DNA of 64,000 nt from Streptomyces dengpaensis (GCF_002946835.1 NZ_CP026652.1:124001-188000); one strand, 5' to 3'. Shown: positions 52,929 through 61,756, numbered from the stretch's first letter. Numbers and translations are program-made. Notes: a model not told the origin generated them from the sequence alone.

Positions 52929-54116
52929 TCAGCCCTCCAGGAGCTCGAGGACGGCACGCTTGTAGGCGGCGTACACCGTGGGCAGTTCGGCGAGGTGGGC
53001 GCGCTCGTCGATGCCGTGCAGCCCCTCGTACGGCACGCCGAAGCCGGCGGTGGCCGGGATGCCCTCCCCGGCGAGCAGGTTGCCGATGTTCGACGGCCCC
53101 GCGGTCTTCGACCGGACCCTGAGCCCCGCCTCGGCGGCGGCATTCAGCAGGGCCGCGGCGGGCTGCTCGTTCTCGGCGAGGCGGAAGGGTGGCCACGTGG
53201 CGATCGGGGTGATCTCAGTGGGCGTCGGGGCGGGCAGTTCCGCGTCAAGCTCGGCGACGGCCTTGCGGACGAGCGTCTCGGCGTCGTAGCCGTCGAAGGT
53301 CGGGGTGGTGCGGATGTCGACATTGAGTTCGCACCGGTCGGGAGTGACCGAGAAGCCCTGGCCGCCGTGGAAGGACGTGACCGACAGCTTCGGCGACAGC
53401 GGGAACCCCGAGGCCCCGGCGGCGCTGGGAAGTTCGGCGGCGTCCAGGAGCTTGACGAGATAGGCGGCACGGGAGATCGCTCCCACCACATTCTTGCTGG
53501 AGCCGGAGTGCCCGGAGGGGGCATGCACGGCGATGGTGGCCCGCCACAGACCCCGGCCGCCGACCACGACCTCCTCCATGCCGGGGTAACCGATCATCAC
53601 CCCGGCGGGGCGGGCCGCATGCGGGTCGGCGAGGTAGGCGCGGGCGCCACCGAAGCCGCCGGTGTGCTCGTCGACGTCCAGGAGCACGGCGAGCCCGCCG
53701 CGCAGCGTCTCGGCGCGGGGCGCGAGGTCGGCGGCGATGTGGCAGAACATCGCCGCGGCGAGCTTGGAGTCCGCAGCCCCTCGGCCGAGCAGCCAGCCAT
53801 CCACCACGTCCCCGGAGGCGGGCGGGAAGGAGCAGGCGGTCTCGTCACCGTACGGGGCGGTGTCCACGCACGCGTCCAGCGTCCACCAGGAGCCCGGACG
53901 GCCGCCGGGGATCTCCACCAGCAGCCCCACCAGCTCACCGGTGCCGTCGTGCAGATGACGGTGCGGCAGGCCGCGCGCGGCGAGCCAGTCCTCCAGCACA
54001 CCCAGGACGGGCCCGTAGTCGTCGATCCCGCCCCGGCTCGGCCGCCGGATCAGCTCCCGGGCCAGCTCCACCGCGGATGCCGTACGGCCCTCGGCCTGCT
54101 GAAGGTCCTCGCTCAC
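52929..54116 (-). CDS. M20-family metallopeptidase/deacylase
   Basis: This is a 395-residue protein from GTG 54116 with GAGGGAGAAG upstream. Metal-site features of the M20 (ArgE/DapE/CPG2) family are WWTLDACVDTAPYGDE, WLLGRGAADSKLAAAMFCHI with the bridging Asp, LLDVDEHTGGFGGARAYL with the catalytic Glu region, and GHSGSSKNVVGAISRAAYLV (dimerisation His). FGVPYEGLHGIDERAHLAEL is the C-terminal metal His motif. The family hydrolyses N-acyl amino acids or peptides. It may or may not belong with the lasso remnant downstream. Confidence 0.83.
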   Translation of the reverse strand: MSEDLQQAEGRTASAVELARELIRRPSRGGIDDYGPVLGVLEDWLAARGLPHRHLHDGTGELVGLLVEIPGGRPGSWWTLDACVDTAPYGDETACSFPPASGDVVDGWLLGRGAADSKLAAAMFCHIAADLAPRAETLRGGLAVLLDVDEHTGGFGGARAYLADPHAARPAGVMIGYPGMEEVVVGGRGLWRATIAVHAPSGHSGSSKNVVGAISRAAYLVKLLDAAELPSAAGASGFPLSPKLSVTSFHGGQGFSVTPDRCELNVDIRTTPTFDGYDAETLVRKAVAELDAELPAPTPTEITPIATWPPFRLAENEQPAAALLNAAAEAGLRVRSKTAGPSNIGNLLAGEGIPATAGFGVPYEGLHGIDERAHLAELPTVYAAYKRAVLELLEG

Positions 54117-54129
54117 GCTTCTCCCTCAC

Positions 54130-54413
54130 CCCTCCGTAGTGCCGTACCGGCAGCGCACGGACGGCATCGATCGTCTCCACCGGCCGCGCGGACGCGCACG
54201 CCTCCCGACCATGGTGGACGAGCCCCACCGCCGCCTCGCGACTGAGTAACACGCCGCAGTCGAACCCCTCCGCCCCATGGAACGAGGGCAGCGGCACCAC
54301 CGCGGCGGCCTCGGACGCCACGAAGAAGCGTTCCAGCGCCTCGGCCGGCTCCACCATCCCGATGCGCAGCGTCTTGACGCCGTTGCGGCGCGCGGCCGGA
54401 TCGCGCAGCTCCA
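54130..54413 (-). pseudogene. XRE-family regulator, 3' part (split by IS200/IS605)
   Basis: ELRDPAARRNGVKTLRIGMV, ERFFVASEAAAVVPLPSFHG, FDCGVLLSREAAVGLVHHGR and the end CASARPVE match the C-terminal ligand-like domain of a family of Streptomyces XRE regulators. The preceding residues (YRVLYGPPRHWALADHLVRL) are on the other side of the mobile element at about 56310. The frame stays open past the expected end, to 53935. Confidence 0.65.
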
Positions 54414-54480
54414 TTGACTTGCTCCTCGCCCTGATGGGCGAGGATTCTGGCCTTCTCGACTTGTTGCTGTGCCGCTACGC
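54414..54480 (-). ncRNA. Predicted omega-RNA 3' end of second TnpB element
   Basis: The scaffold would run through the end of tnpB and the 54424-54443 hairpin and stop at AGCAAGTCAA. The guide would be the flanking sequence from 54413 downward (TGGAGCTGCGCGATCC), i.e. the interrupted XRE gene. The terminal motif is shared with the first TnpB element. Confidence 0.45.
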
Positions 54481-55698
54481 GGCTCGGGGTTCGGTCGGGA
54501 GTCCGTGGCTTCCTGTTTCTTCGCGCTGTGCCGGGATTGCTCCTGGTCTTACCGGCGCTCCGCAGGCTGATACCGCCAGTCCGGCGGCCGTTTTCACGTT
54601 GAGTGCGGCGTTGTGGTCGCGGTCGTGGACGGTGCCGCAGGCGGTACAGGTCCATTCCCGGACGTCGAGGGGTTTGGGTCCGTCCTTGACGCCGCAGGTG
54701 GAGCAGGTCTGGGAGGTCGGCTCGAACCGGCCGATCTTGACCAGGGTGCGGCCGTACCGTTCTGCTTTGTATTCCAGCATGCTGATGAACGATGCCCATC
54801 CGGCGTCGTGCACGGACTTGGCCAGCTTCGTGCGGGCCAGTCCCGCCACCGACAGGTCCTCCACGCCGATCCCTTGGTTCTCGCAGATCAGCTTCGTGGA
54901 GAGCTGGTGGTGGAACTCGCGTCGCGCGTCGGTGACCTTGGCGTGGGCGCGGGCGACCTTGAGGCGGGCCTTGGCCCGGTTCTTGGATCCCTTCTGCTTG
55001 CGGGACAGCTCCCGCTGGGCCTTCTTCAGCTTCTTCTCCACGCGCCGGAGGAAGCGCGGGGAATCGGTCTTCGTGCCGTCGGACAGGACCGCGAAGTGGG
55101 TCAGGCCGAGATCGATGCCGATGGTGTGCTGGGTTTCGGGCATCCGTGTCGCGTCGGCGGTGGGGTCGGTGTCGATGACGAAGGAGGCGAAGTACCGTTT
55201 GGCCGCGTCCTTGATGACGGTGACGGAGGTGGGGGTGGAGGGCAGGGTGCGGGACCACTTCACCTTGACCGCGCCGATCTTCGGCAGGTTCAGAGGGCCG
55301 TTGTCGGTGATGTTCCAGCGGGCGTTGGCGGTGAAGCGGATCGACTGCCGGGCGTCCTTGCGGGACTTGAAGCGGGGCGGGCCGGTCCTGGGGCCTTTGC
55401 GGGTGCCCCTGAGAGAGGCGAAGAAGTTCTTGTAGGCGGCCTCGGCGTCCCGCAGGGACTGCTGGAGCACCACCGCGGAGACCTCGCCAAGCCAGGACCG
55501 CCCGGTGGTCCGCTTGGCCTCGGTGATCAGGCGCGTGGACAGCTCCCCGGCCTTCGGGAACGGCTGCCCGGCTTTACGGGCGTCTTCACGGGCACGCACC
55601 GCGTCGTTGAACACCACCCGGGCGCACCCGAACGCCCTGGCCAGCGCGGTGCGCTGACCGGCATTCGGGTAGAGCCTGAACGCGTACCTGAGCTGCAT
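54475..55698 (-). CDS. tnpB: RNA-guided endonuclease TnpB
   Basis: This is a 407-residue protein from ATG 55698. MQLRYAFRLYPNAGQRTALA and FGCARVVFNDAVRAREDARK form the N-terminal part; the RuvC acids are the Asp in IGIDLGLTHFAVLSDG, the Glu in GIGVEDLSVAGLARTKLAKS and the Asp in VHDRDHNAALNVK. The zinc finger is CSTCGVKDG with WTCTACGTVHD. All catalytic residues are present. It is a different lineage from the first TnpB in the window, with only low similarity outside motifs. Confidence 0.93.
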   Translation of the reverse strand: MQLRYAFRLYPNAGQRTALARAFGCARVVFNDAVRAREDARKAGQPFPKAGELSTRLITEAKRTTGRSWLGEVSAVVLQQSLRDAEAAYKNFFASLRGTRKGPRTGPPRFKSRKDARQSIRFTANARWNITDNGPLNLPKIGAVKVKWSRTLPSTPTSVTVIKDAAKRYFASFVIDTDPTADATRMPETQHTIGIDLGLTHFAVLSDGTKTDSPRFLRRVEKKLKKAQRELSRKQKGSKNRAKARLKVARAHAKVTDARREFHHQLSTKLICENQGIGVEDLSVAGLARTKLAKSVHDAGWASFISMLEYKAERYGRTLVKIGRFEPTSQTCSTCGVKDGPKPLDVREWTCTACGTVHDRDHNAALNVKTAAGLAVSACGAPVRPGAIPAQREETGSHGLPTEPRAA

Positions 55699-55723
55699 GA
55701 CCGTCACCCTGCATACTTGGGTT

Positions 55724-56140
55724 ATGGGTGAGATGCAGGAGATCAGAACTGGCCGGCACTGTGCTTTCGTGATGCATGTGCACTTGGTTTTCGTGACCAA
55801 GTTCCGGCACAAGGTGTTCACTGACGCTCATCTGACACGCATGGAGGAGATCATGCAGTCGGTCTGCGGCGACTTCGAGTGCGAGCTGGTGGAGTTCAAC
55901 GGCGAGGACAACCACGTCCACCTGCTGGTGAACTTCCCGCCCAAGGTTGCCGTGACCAAGCTGGTCAACTCCCTCAAGGGTGTCTCCTCCCGCCGCCTGC
56001 GCCAGGAGTTCCCCGACCTGGTGCGCCACTACTGGCGGGCCAACAAGCTCTGGTCCGGGTCTTACTTCGCCGGAACCGTCGGCGGCGCCCCGCTCTCCGT
56101 GGTCCGGCAGTACATCGAACAGCAGAACCGGCCGGTGTGA
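55724..56140 (+). CDS. tnpA: IS200/IS605 Y1 transposase TnpA
   Basis: This is a 138-residue HUH transposase. ATG 55724 is preferred; an upstream ATG at 55697 would overlap the tnpB start. HVHLVFVTKFRHKVFTDAHL, NGEDNHVHLLVNFPP with the HUH metal motif, KGVSSRRLRQEFPDL and VVRQYIEQQ with the catalytic Tyr are present. It should cut and rejoin single-stranded element ends and is the only obvious Y1 enzyme able to mobilise both TnpB elements here. Confidence 0.93.
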   Translation: MGEMQEIRTGRHCAFVMHVHLVFVTKFRHKVFTDAHLTRMEEIMQSVCGDFECELVEFNGEDNHVHLLVNFPPKVAVTKLVNSLKGVSSRRLRQEFPDLVRHYWRANKLWSGSYFAGTVGGAPLSVVRQYIEQQNRPV

Positions 56141-56305
56141 GCACTGCCCGGCTCCGCCGGGAGCAGCACTCGCGACGCTCCGCGCCGCAGGCGAAGCACT
56201 GCGGTGTCCGGCGCTGCCGGACCTGAGTCTGCGACGCTCCGCGTCGCCACTGTCAGATTCGCTTCACCACCGGCCTGAAGGCCGATGCACTGCGAATGAA
56301 TTCCG

Positions 56306-56840
56306 GTAGCCGCACCAAGTGGTCGGCGAGCGCCCAATGCCGGGGCGGCCCGTACAGCACCCGGTAGTGGACCAGATCGGGGCGCAGGGCCACGGCCGTC
56401 TCGATCGCCGCCAGATACGCCTTCTCCCGCGACCGGCTACCGGTAACCACCAGTTGCTCACGAGCTCCCGCGACGACATCAACCATCGCCTCGACCAAGT
56501 CCGTCCAGCGGGTGAGCACCTTGACGACCACAGCCGTCCGGAGCTCTCCAGCACGCTCGTGGCCGCGCCGTCCTGATGCGCGAACAGCACTTCGGGCCGC
56601 TCACGGTATAACTGGCAGAGCCCAGCCCGGTTCCGCTTGCCCGCACGGCGCCGCCCGGACTCCCACGCGCTCATCAGGCTCGCGTCCGCAGCCCCGCCGG
56701 TGATCACATTCAGCGCGTCGGCGGCCTCCTCCAGCGTCATGTTCCGCGCCACCCGGGCCCTCTTGAGCGCCGAGTCCGTACTGCTTGCCGCGGCCACGGA
56801 CACCGCCCCCTCCATCCACCGACGTGTACCCGCAGTCTTC
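56306..56840 (-). pseudogene. XRE-family regulator, 5' part (frameshifted and split)
   Basis: The HTH region reads ALKRARVARNMTLEEAADAL, NVITGGAADASLMSAWESGR, followed by LCQLYRERPEVLFAHQDGAA. Near 56545 the frame shifts by one base, then LTRWTDLVEAMVDVVAGARE, QLVVTGSRSREKAYLAAIET and YRVLYGPPRHWALADHLVRL follow. The gene ends at the IS200/IS605 left end and resumes at 54413. A start near the Met of MEGAVSVAAASSTDSALK is likely. Confidence 0.7.
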
Positions 56841-57428
56841 CCCGCCTGCTTGCGGTTCAGCAGGCCCCCCAACCAGCCCTTCTCTCGGGCCGTAACTGCC
56901 GTACGCGACGCCCACCGGCACCTGTCTGGGCGAGAAACGTGCCTTACATGCCTGCACAAACTTCGGGCCATGACCAGCAGTTGTACTTGACAGATGCAGA
57001 TAAGGCCGGGCGGCCGCTGGGCCGGCGGCTGCGCGCCGTCCTCGGACGGCACGGCGTCCCGGTCGAGGTCGACGAGCGCTACGGACCGGTGCGAGCGTGT
57101 GGCCGGGTGGTCCTCAAGTCGACATCGCGCACGGGCGGCGGGACAATCGAAAGAGCTCTTGAGCCTGCGGGCCCGCCATCGTAGAGCTGCGGCCTGCAGG
57201 AAGATACGGGTTCCATAGACGACCCACCCTCGTGGTTCCTTCGGCGGGGCGTCCTTCTCGAGGAGCCGGCACGCACCATCCAGGCGCAGTGCCTGGTGCC
57301 TGTGTCAAGTCCCGAGATCAGGGGACATGACGCCCCCGCAGTGCCGGGATCTACTTTTCGAAGACCGTCGGGTGAGCGGGGTCCATCCGACTCCTTTCAC
57401 CCTTCCTGACTTCGAAGGATGAATTCTC
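56841..57428. other. 588-bp stretch without a confident gene
   Basis: Short frames exist on both strands (e.g. plus strand DADKAGRPLGRRLRAVLGRH) but none has a start and ribosome-binding site that convince. TTCGAA occurs twice near 57357 and 57410. The 3' part should contain the promoter of the 57429 gene. Confidence 0.4.
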
Positions 57429-57965
57429 ATGAGTCACGCCTATCAAAAAATGAACGGACGTATGCGCCTGGCTGTGCTGGCACCGCTGGCGGTGTCTTCG
57501 CTGGCGCTTGGGTCGGTGACGTTCTTGGCGGCACCGGCACAGTCGGCACCAAATCCCAGCTGCGGTTTGTCAAAGACCGAGGATCCGAGCAGGTTCACGG
57601 TCAGCGGCAAGAATTTCAAGCCGAACGAGGATGTGCTCTTCAAGGCCGGCGCCGCACCAGCAGGCACAACAACGACGGACGCTAAGGGGAGTTTCACGGC
57701 CCAGATCAATGGGCCCGAGGGCACAGTCAAGGCAGTGCAGATCGACGGTGGTCCCACGGTCACGTGCGGCACGGTCGCGGAGACCGAGGAGCAGAACGAG
57801 ACAGACGCGTACCTGGAGGGCCGCAAGAAAGGTTACGCGGAGGGCAAGAAGTGCGAGGACGCACAGGAGCCGCCGCAGGACTTTGGTCCAAGAGATCCCG
57901 GGTGGCGGGAAGGCTTCGATGACGGAAAGGCGGAGGCAGAAAAGAAGTTCTGCAAGAAGCGATAA
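57429..57965 (+). CDS. Secreted hypothetical protein
   Basis: This is a 178-residue protein with a clear signal peptide (MRLAVLAPLAVSSLALGSVT, cleavage likely after QSA). The mature N-terminal half looks like a small beta-sandwich (RFTVSGKNFKPNEDVLFKAG, AKGSFTAQINGPEGTVKAVQ) with two Cys. The C-terminal half is highly charged with Gly-spaced repeats (AYLEGRKKGYAEGKKC, GFDDGKAEAEKKFC). It was probably exported to the wall or medium. The function is unknown. A strong terminator follows. Confidence 0.75.
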   Translation: MSHAYQKMNGRMRLAVLAPLAVSSLALGSVTFLAAPAQSAPNPSCGLSKTEDPSRFTVSGKNFKPNEDVLFKAGAAPAGTTTTDAKGSFTAQINGPEGTVKAVQIDGGPTVTCGTVAETEEQNETDAYLEGRKKGYAEGKKCEDAQEPPQDFGPRDPGWREGFDDGKAEAEKKFCKKR

Positions 57966-57982
57966 CAACCGGGTTCTCGAGG

Positions 57983-58017
57983 CAAGGGAGCCCCGGCTGC
58001 AAGCCGGGGCTCCCTTG
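57983..58017 (+). terminator. Rho-independent-like hairpin
   Basis: CAAGGGAGCCCCGGCT and its complement (58002-58017) form a 16-bp perfect stem with a 3-base loop, 18 bp after the stop of the secreted protein gene, followed by TTC. Confidence 0.88.
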
Positions 58018-58093
58018 TTCAGCGCTGCGGCAGACAAGGCATGGGGCCGGTCGGTCACCGGGATCTCTGGGGAGCCGGGTACCGTCCCGTGCC

Positions 58094-58252
58094 ATGACTA
58101 CATCACGCCCCGTTCCGGTGCTGCCCTCGGAGGGGCGCCGGATTGCCATGGTTGGGAAGGGCGGTGCGGGCATCGCGGGCATCGCGGGCCGAGGCTCCGA
58201 GGGCGGCTCGATCGTCGAGTTCGCCGTCGGCACCATCGACCTCATCCGCTGA
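58094..58252 (+). CDS. Small ORF in frame with the next gene
   Basis: A 52-residue frame (MTTSRPVPVLPSEGRRIAMV, GKGGAGIAGIAGRGSEGGSI, VEFAVGTIDLIR) ends at TGA 58250-58252. The same reading frame continues without a further stop into the 58328-58864 gene, so the TGA may be a nonsense mutation splitting one longer gene. ATG has no strong Shine-Dalgarno. Confidence 0.4.
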   Translation: MTTSRPVPVLPSEGRRIAMVGKGGAGIAGIAGRGSEGGSIVEFAVGTIDLIR

Positions 58253-58327
58253 GTCCTCGATCGCAACAGGTCGCTGTCGCTCCGCAACCACAAGGACGAC
58301 AACTCCGAGGACGAGGTCCTGAAGTCG

Positions 58328-58864
58328 GTGCCGGACTCCAGCGTCAAAATGGTCGAGGTCTTCGTGGAGCAGCACCTTCGGGAGTGCCGGGCCAACTCCG
58401 ACTACGTCACCAACTGCCGCAAGGGGCCGGCGGAGAACACCGCCGACATCGAACGCGACGTGCGCATCATGGTCCCGGGCGGCAAGTTCGGCACGTACAT
58501 CGGGGAGAAGCTCCTCCCCGTCATGAAGGACAGGACGAGGAGCGCGCGGACTCAGTTTTCCGAGGTCAGCAGCAAGTTCGCCGTACTGGCCGCGTTGGTC
58601 CTCGTGGCCCTGCTCGGCATAGTGGTCTGCATAGCCTGGCTGATTGCGCGACGGACCCCGTCCGCCGACCTGCCGCAGGTTCTGCTCGGGCTCAGTCACG
58701 TCATCTCCGCGCTCTGCGGCCTGCTGCCCTGGGGCAAGCCCTCGGCGCCACCGGCCCTCCAGCCGCCCCCGGCTGTGGAGCAGGAACCCGCGGCAGTGCC
58801 GACCGTGGTGGTCGTGCGGAGCGAGACCGCGCTGCGGTCTGCCGGGTCAGGGCGCGAGGGATGA
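58328..58864 (+). CDS. Hypothetical membrane-anchored protein
   Basis: This protein of 178 residues runs from GTG 58328 (the frame is open back to 58253). The N-terminal soluble part (VKMVEVFVEQHLRECRANSD, FGTYIGEKLLPVMKDRTRSA) is followed by one strong membrane segment (FAVLAALVLVALLGIVVCIA) and a Pro-rich tail. I do not recognise the family. The stop overlaps the ATG of the zinc-finger gene (ATGA). Confidence 0.55.
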   Translation: MPDSSVKMVEVFVEQHLRECRANSDYVTNCRKGPAENTADIERDVRIMVPGGKFGTYIGEKLLPVMKDRTRSARTQFSEVSSKFAVLAALVLVALLGIVVCIAWLIARRTPSADLPQVLLGLSHVISALCGLLPWGKPSAPPALQPPPAVEQEPAAVPTVVVVRSETALRSAGSGREG

Positions 58865-59340
58865 GTCGGCGACCCCGAGCCGGCGCGCAACACCGGCCCC
58901 GCGTGGAGCGCACCGACTCGCTTAGTTTCGTCCTCCGCCGACTCGACCAGGAAAGGGCGAGCGCGCTCCTCGCCTATGCGCTGTATGGCGCGAACCGCGC
59001 CGACCTGGCTCGGGGGCTGGGGATCGACAAGTGGGTCGCCCAGTTCACGTCCCAGACCGCGCTGTGGCAAGCACGCCTGTCGAAGAACCACACCAACGCC
59101 TGGGAATTCTGGGCCGGGGACGATGGGAACTCTCTTGTCGTCGACGAGGAACTGCGGGCCCTGATCCGCGAATGGAACATCGAGGAGCGGTTCGCGCCCC
59201 ACTGCCGACAGTGCCGTGTGGTCTTCGAGCGCCCCAAGAGCGCTCGGCGACCGCGCGAGTACTGCTCCAACGCGTGCCGTCAGAAGGCATATCGCGCCCG
59301 CCTGAAGACGGCGCGCTCAGGAGACGGCGACCGCGTGTGA
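58861..59340 (+). CDS. Zinc-finger protein with Cys4-type C-terminal motif
   Basis: This is a 159-residue protein overlapping the upstream gene by 4 bases. The central part is helical (LSFVLRRLDQERASALLAYA, ANRADLARGLGIDKWVAQFT). The C-terminus holds a zinc motif HCRQCRVVFERPKSAR..REYCSNACRQKAYRARL, the CxxC...CSxxCR..A.R.R pattern found at the end of many actinobacterial DNA-binding proteins. It is probably a regulator co-expressed with the membrane protein. Confidence 0.65.
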   Translation: MSRRPRAGAQHRPRVERTDSLSFVLRRLDQERASALLAYALYGANRADLARGLGIDKWVAQFTSQTALWQARLSKNHTNAWEFWAGDDGNSLVVDEELRALIREWNIEERFAPHCRQCRVVFERPKSARRPREYCSNACRQKAYRARLKTARSGDGDRV

Positions 59341-59364
59341 GCGCCCCGAGAGGGCAGGTGGAGG

Positions 59365-59552
59365 TCAACGTGATGCAGGCAGGCTCTCGCGAGCGTTCGG
59401 TACAAGCGAGTCCCGCCCTGCCGCCAGCTCTGGCACGTACTTGTACAGCGTGGTGCGGGAGACGCCCAGCAGCTTGGCGATCGAGGTGATCGTGTTCTCC
59501 GGGTCGGTCAGCAAACCGCGGGCGCGACGGATCTCTCGGCGACGCCTGAATT
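59365..59552 (-). pseudogene. Serine resolvase, 3' part (HTH end, split by IS21)
   Basis: IRRARGLLTDPENTITSIAK, LLGVSRTTLYKYVPELAAGR is the C-terminal helix-turn-helix of Tn3-type resolvases/invertases. It is the missing end of the resolvase at 61757-62290 on the other side of the IS21 element, on the same strand. Confidence 0.8.
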
Positions 59553-59637
59553 CTGACCCTCTGACGGCGGATCAAAAGTGACCCTCTCGGTGGTCTTCGC
59601 CTGAACCTGATCTTGATCGGAAGGTCAGGAGGGAAGG

Positions 59638-60879
59638 GTGATCCGCGTGGAGGACTGGGCAGAGATCCGCAGGCTGCACCGGGCCGAGCAGATGCCGATC
59701 CGGGCGATCGCCCGGCATCTGGGCATCTCGAAGAACACGGTGAAGCGTGCACTGGCGAGTGACCGGCCGCCGAAGTACGAGCGGCCGGCCAAGGGCTCGG
59801 TGGTCGACGCGGTCGAGGTGCAGATCCGTGAGCTGCTCAGGGAGACCCCGACGATGCCTGCCACGGTGATCGCCGAGCGGATCGGATGGGAGCGCGGGAT
59901 GACGGTCCTCAAGGAGCGGGTGCGGGAACTGCGGCCCGCCTACGTTCCCGTCGATCCGGTCTCCCGCACGACCTATCAGCCGGGCGAGCTGGCCCAGTGC
60001 GACCTGTGGTTTCCCGACGCGGACATCCCGCTCGGCTACGGGCAGACGGGGCGTCCGCCGGTGCTGGTGATGGTGTCCGGCTACTCGCGGGTGATCGCCG
60101 CGCGGATGCTGCCCTCCCGCACGACCGGCGACCTGATCGACGGGCACTGGCGGCTGCTGAACGGGTGGGGCGCCGTGCCCAAAACGCTGGTCTGGGACAA
60201 CGAGGCCGGGGTCGGCCGCGGCAGGCTCACCGCAGAGTTCGCCGCGTTCGCCGGCCTGCTCGCCACCAAGATCTACCTCTGCAGGCCCCGTGACCCCGAG
60301 GCGAAAGGGCTGGTCGAACGCGCGAACGGTTATCTCGAGACCTCGTTCCTGCCCGGCCGCACGTTCAGCGGCCCCGGCGACTTCAACACCCAGCTGACCA
60401 CCTGGCTGGCGGTTGCCAACCGGCGCCTGCACCGCACCCTTAAGGCCCGTCCCGCCGACCGCTGGGAGACCGACCGGGCCGGGATGCTCACCCTGCCGCC
60501 CGTCGACCCGCCCGCCTGGTGGCGGATGCAGACCCGCATCGGGCGTGACCACTACGTCCGCGTCGATACCAACGACTACTCCGTGCACCCCGAGGCGATC
60601 GGACGCACCGTCACCGTGCTCACCGACAACGACGAGGTCATCGCGCTGGCGCCCGGCGGCGTGATCGTCGCCCGCCACCCCCGCTGCTGGGCCCGCCACC
60701 AGACCCTCACCGATCCCGATCACGCCGCTGCGGGCCAGACGATGCGCGGGCAGGCCCGCCATCAGCAGGCCGCCCAGGCCGAGGCCGGCCCGCTCGTCGA
60801 GGTCGAGCAACGCGAACTCGGCGCCTATGACCGGCTGTTCACCGTCATCGAAGGCGGCGGCGACAGGGAGGCCGGCTGA
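59638..60879 (+). CDS. istA: IS21-family transposase IstA
   Basis: This is a 413-residue protein from GTG 59638. The N-terminal HTH (MPIRAIARHLGISKNTVKRA) is followed by the DDE core: AQCDLWFPDADIPLGYGQTG, VPKTLVWDNEAGVGR and KGLVERANGYLETSFL. It then has the usual Trp-rich C-terminal region (PPAWWRMQTRIGRDHYVRVD, TNDYSVHPEAIG). The frame is intact. Confidence 0.93.
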   Translation: MIRVEDWAEIRRLHRAEQMPIRAIARHLGISKNTVKRALASDRPPKYERPAKGSVVDAVEVQIRELLRETPTMPATVIAERIGWERGMTVLKERVRELRPAYVPVDPVSRTTYQPGELAQCDLWFPDADIPLGYGQTGRPPVLVMVSGYSRVIAARMLPSRTTGDLIDGHWRLLNGWGAVPKTLVWDNEAGVGRGRLTAEFAAFAGLLATKIYLCRPRDPEAKGLVERANGYLETSFLPGRTFSGPGDFNTQLTTWLAVANRRLHRTLKARPADRWETDRAGMLTLPPVDPPAWWRMQTRIGRDHYVRVDTNDYSVHPEAIGRTVTVLTDNDEVIALAPGGVIVARHPRCWARHQTLTDPDHAAAGQTMRGQARHQQAAQAEAGPLVEVEQRELGAYDRLFTVIEGGGDREAG

Positions 60880-61703
60880 TGCCTCGCACCACCAGTGCCC
60901 CGGCCCAAAGCACCGGAGCGGGCCGCAGGACCGGCTCCCAGACCATCGCCGACCTCGCTTTCCTCGCCCGCGCGATGAAGGCCCCGGCCCTGCTGGACGC
61001 CGCCGACCGGCTCGCCGAACGCGCCCGCAAGGAGTCCTGGACCCACGCCGAATACCTCGTCGCCTGCCTCCAACGCGAAGTGTCCGCCCGCGAATCACAC
61101 GGCGGCGAGGCGAGAGTACGTGCCGCCCGCTTCCCCGCGATCAAGACGATCGAGGAGCTCGACGTCACCCATCTGCGCGGCATGACGCGACAACAGCTCG
61201 CGCATCTGGGCACGTTGGACTTCATCGCCGGCAAGGAGAACGCCGTCTTTCTGGGCCCGCCGGGCACGGGCAAGACACACCTGGCGATCGGCCTCGCGGT
61301 CCGCGCCTGCCAGGCCGGACACCGCGTCGCCTTCGCCACCGCCGCCGAGTGGGTCGACCGCCTGGCCGCTGCCCACCACTCCGGACGGCTCCAGGCCGAG
61401 CTCACCAAGCTGAGCCGCTACCCGCTGATCGTGGTGGACGAGGTCGGCTACATCCCCTTCGAAGCCGAGGCCGCGAACCTGTTCTTCCAGCTCATCTCGA
61501 ACCGATACGAACGCGCGTCCGTGATCGTCACCAGCAACAAACCCTTCGGACGCTGGGGAGAGGTCTTCGGCGACGAGACCGTCGCCGCCGCCATGATCGA
61601 CCGCCTCGTCCACCACGCCGAGGTCCACTCCCTCAAAGGCGACTCATTCCGCATGCGAGGACGCGAACTCGGACGCGTCCCCGCCACTACCGACAACGAC
61701 TGA
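60879..61703 (+). CDS. istB: IS21-family helper ATPase IstB
   Basis: This is a 274-residue AAA+ protein. Its ATG overlaps the istA stop (TGATG). Walker A VFLGPPGTGKTHLAIGL, Walker B LIVVDEVGYIPFE, sensor region VIVTSNKPFGRWGEVFGDET and the typical end DRLVHHAEVHSLKGDSFRMR are present. It is unlike the istB remnant at 20381-21055 in sequence group. Confidence 0.94.
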   Translation: MPRTTSAPAQSTGAGRRTGSQTIADLAFLARAMKAPALLDAADRLAERARKESWTHAEYLVACLQREVSARESHGGEARVRAARFPAIKTIEELDVTHLRGMTRQQLAHLGTLDFIAGKENAVFLGPPGTGKTHLAIGLAVRACQAGHRVAFATAAEWVDRLAAAHHSGRLQAELTKLSRYPLIVVDEVGYIPFEAEAANLFFQLISNRYERASVIVTSNKPFGRWGEVFGDETVAAAMIDRLVHHAEVHSLKGDSFRMRGRELGRVPATTDND

Positions 61704-61756
61704 AACGACCGAACCGAAGACACCCGGGTCAGATTTCACCTGTCCAGACTGGGTCC

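Larger units (their letters stand above)
54414..56302. mobile_element. IS200/IS605 element with divergent tnpA and tnpB
   Basis: The element carries Y1 transposase and TnpB genes in the standard divergent arrangement. The right end has hairpin CCTCGCCC-TGAT-GGGCGAGG (54424-54443) and ends, on the minus strand, AGCAAGTCAA at 54414. The left end has the hairpin CCGGCC-TGAA-GGCCGA near 56264-56285, followed by GCACTGCGAATGAATTCC. The flanks are the two halves of one XRE regulator gene. On the tnpB strand the flank 5' of the left end reads GGAATTCAT, so TTCAT is a candidate target-adjacent motif. Confidence 0.8.
59554..61756 (+). mobile_element. IS21-family element, apparently complete
   Basis: The element carries istA and istB in order with TGATG overlap. 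Its ends resemble each other: GACCC at the outer edge and a second GACCC about 25 bp inside on each side (left ...AAAAGTGACCC, right complement ...AAATCTGACCC). The flanks are the two halves of one resolvase gene. Exact boundaries are approximate to a few bases; a clear target duplication was not proven. Confidence 0.82.

Noticed and set aside
52929..54245. A plus-strand Gly-rich ORF over the M20 peptidase
   Set aside because: It is antisense to a protein with clear M20 motifs and contains no recognisable motif of its own.
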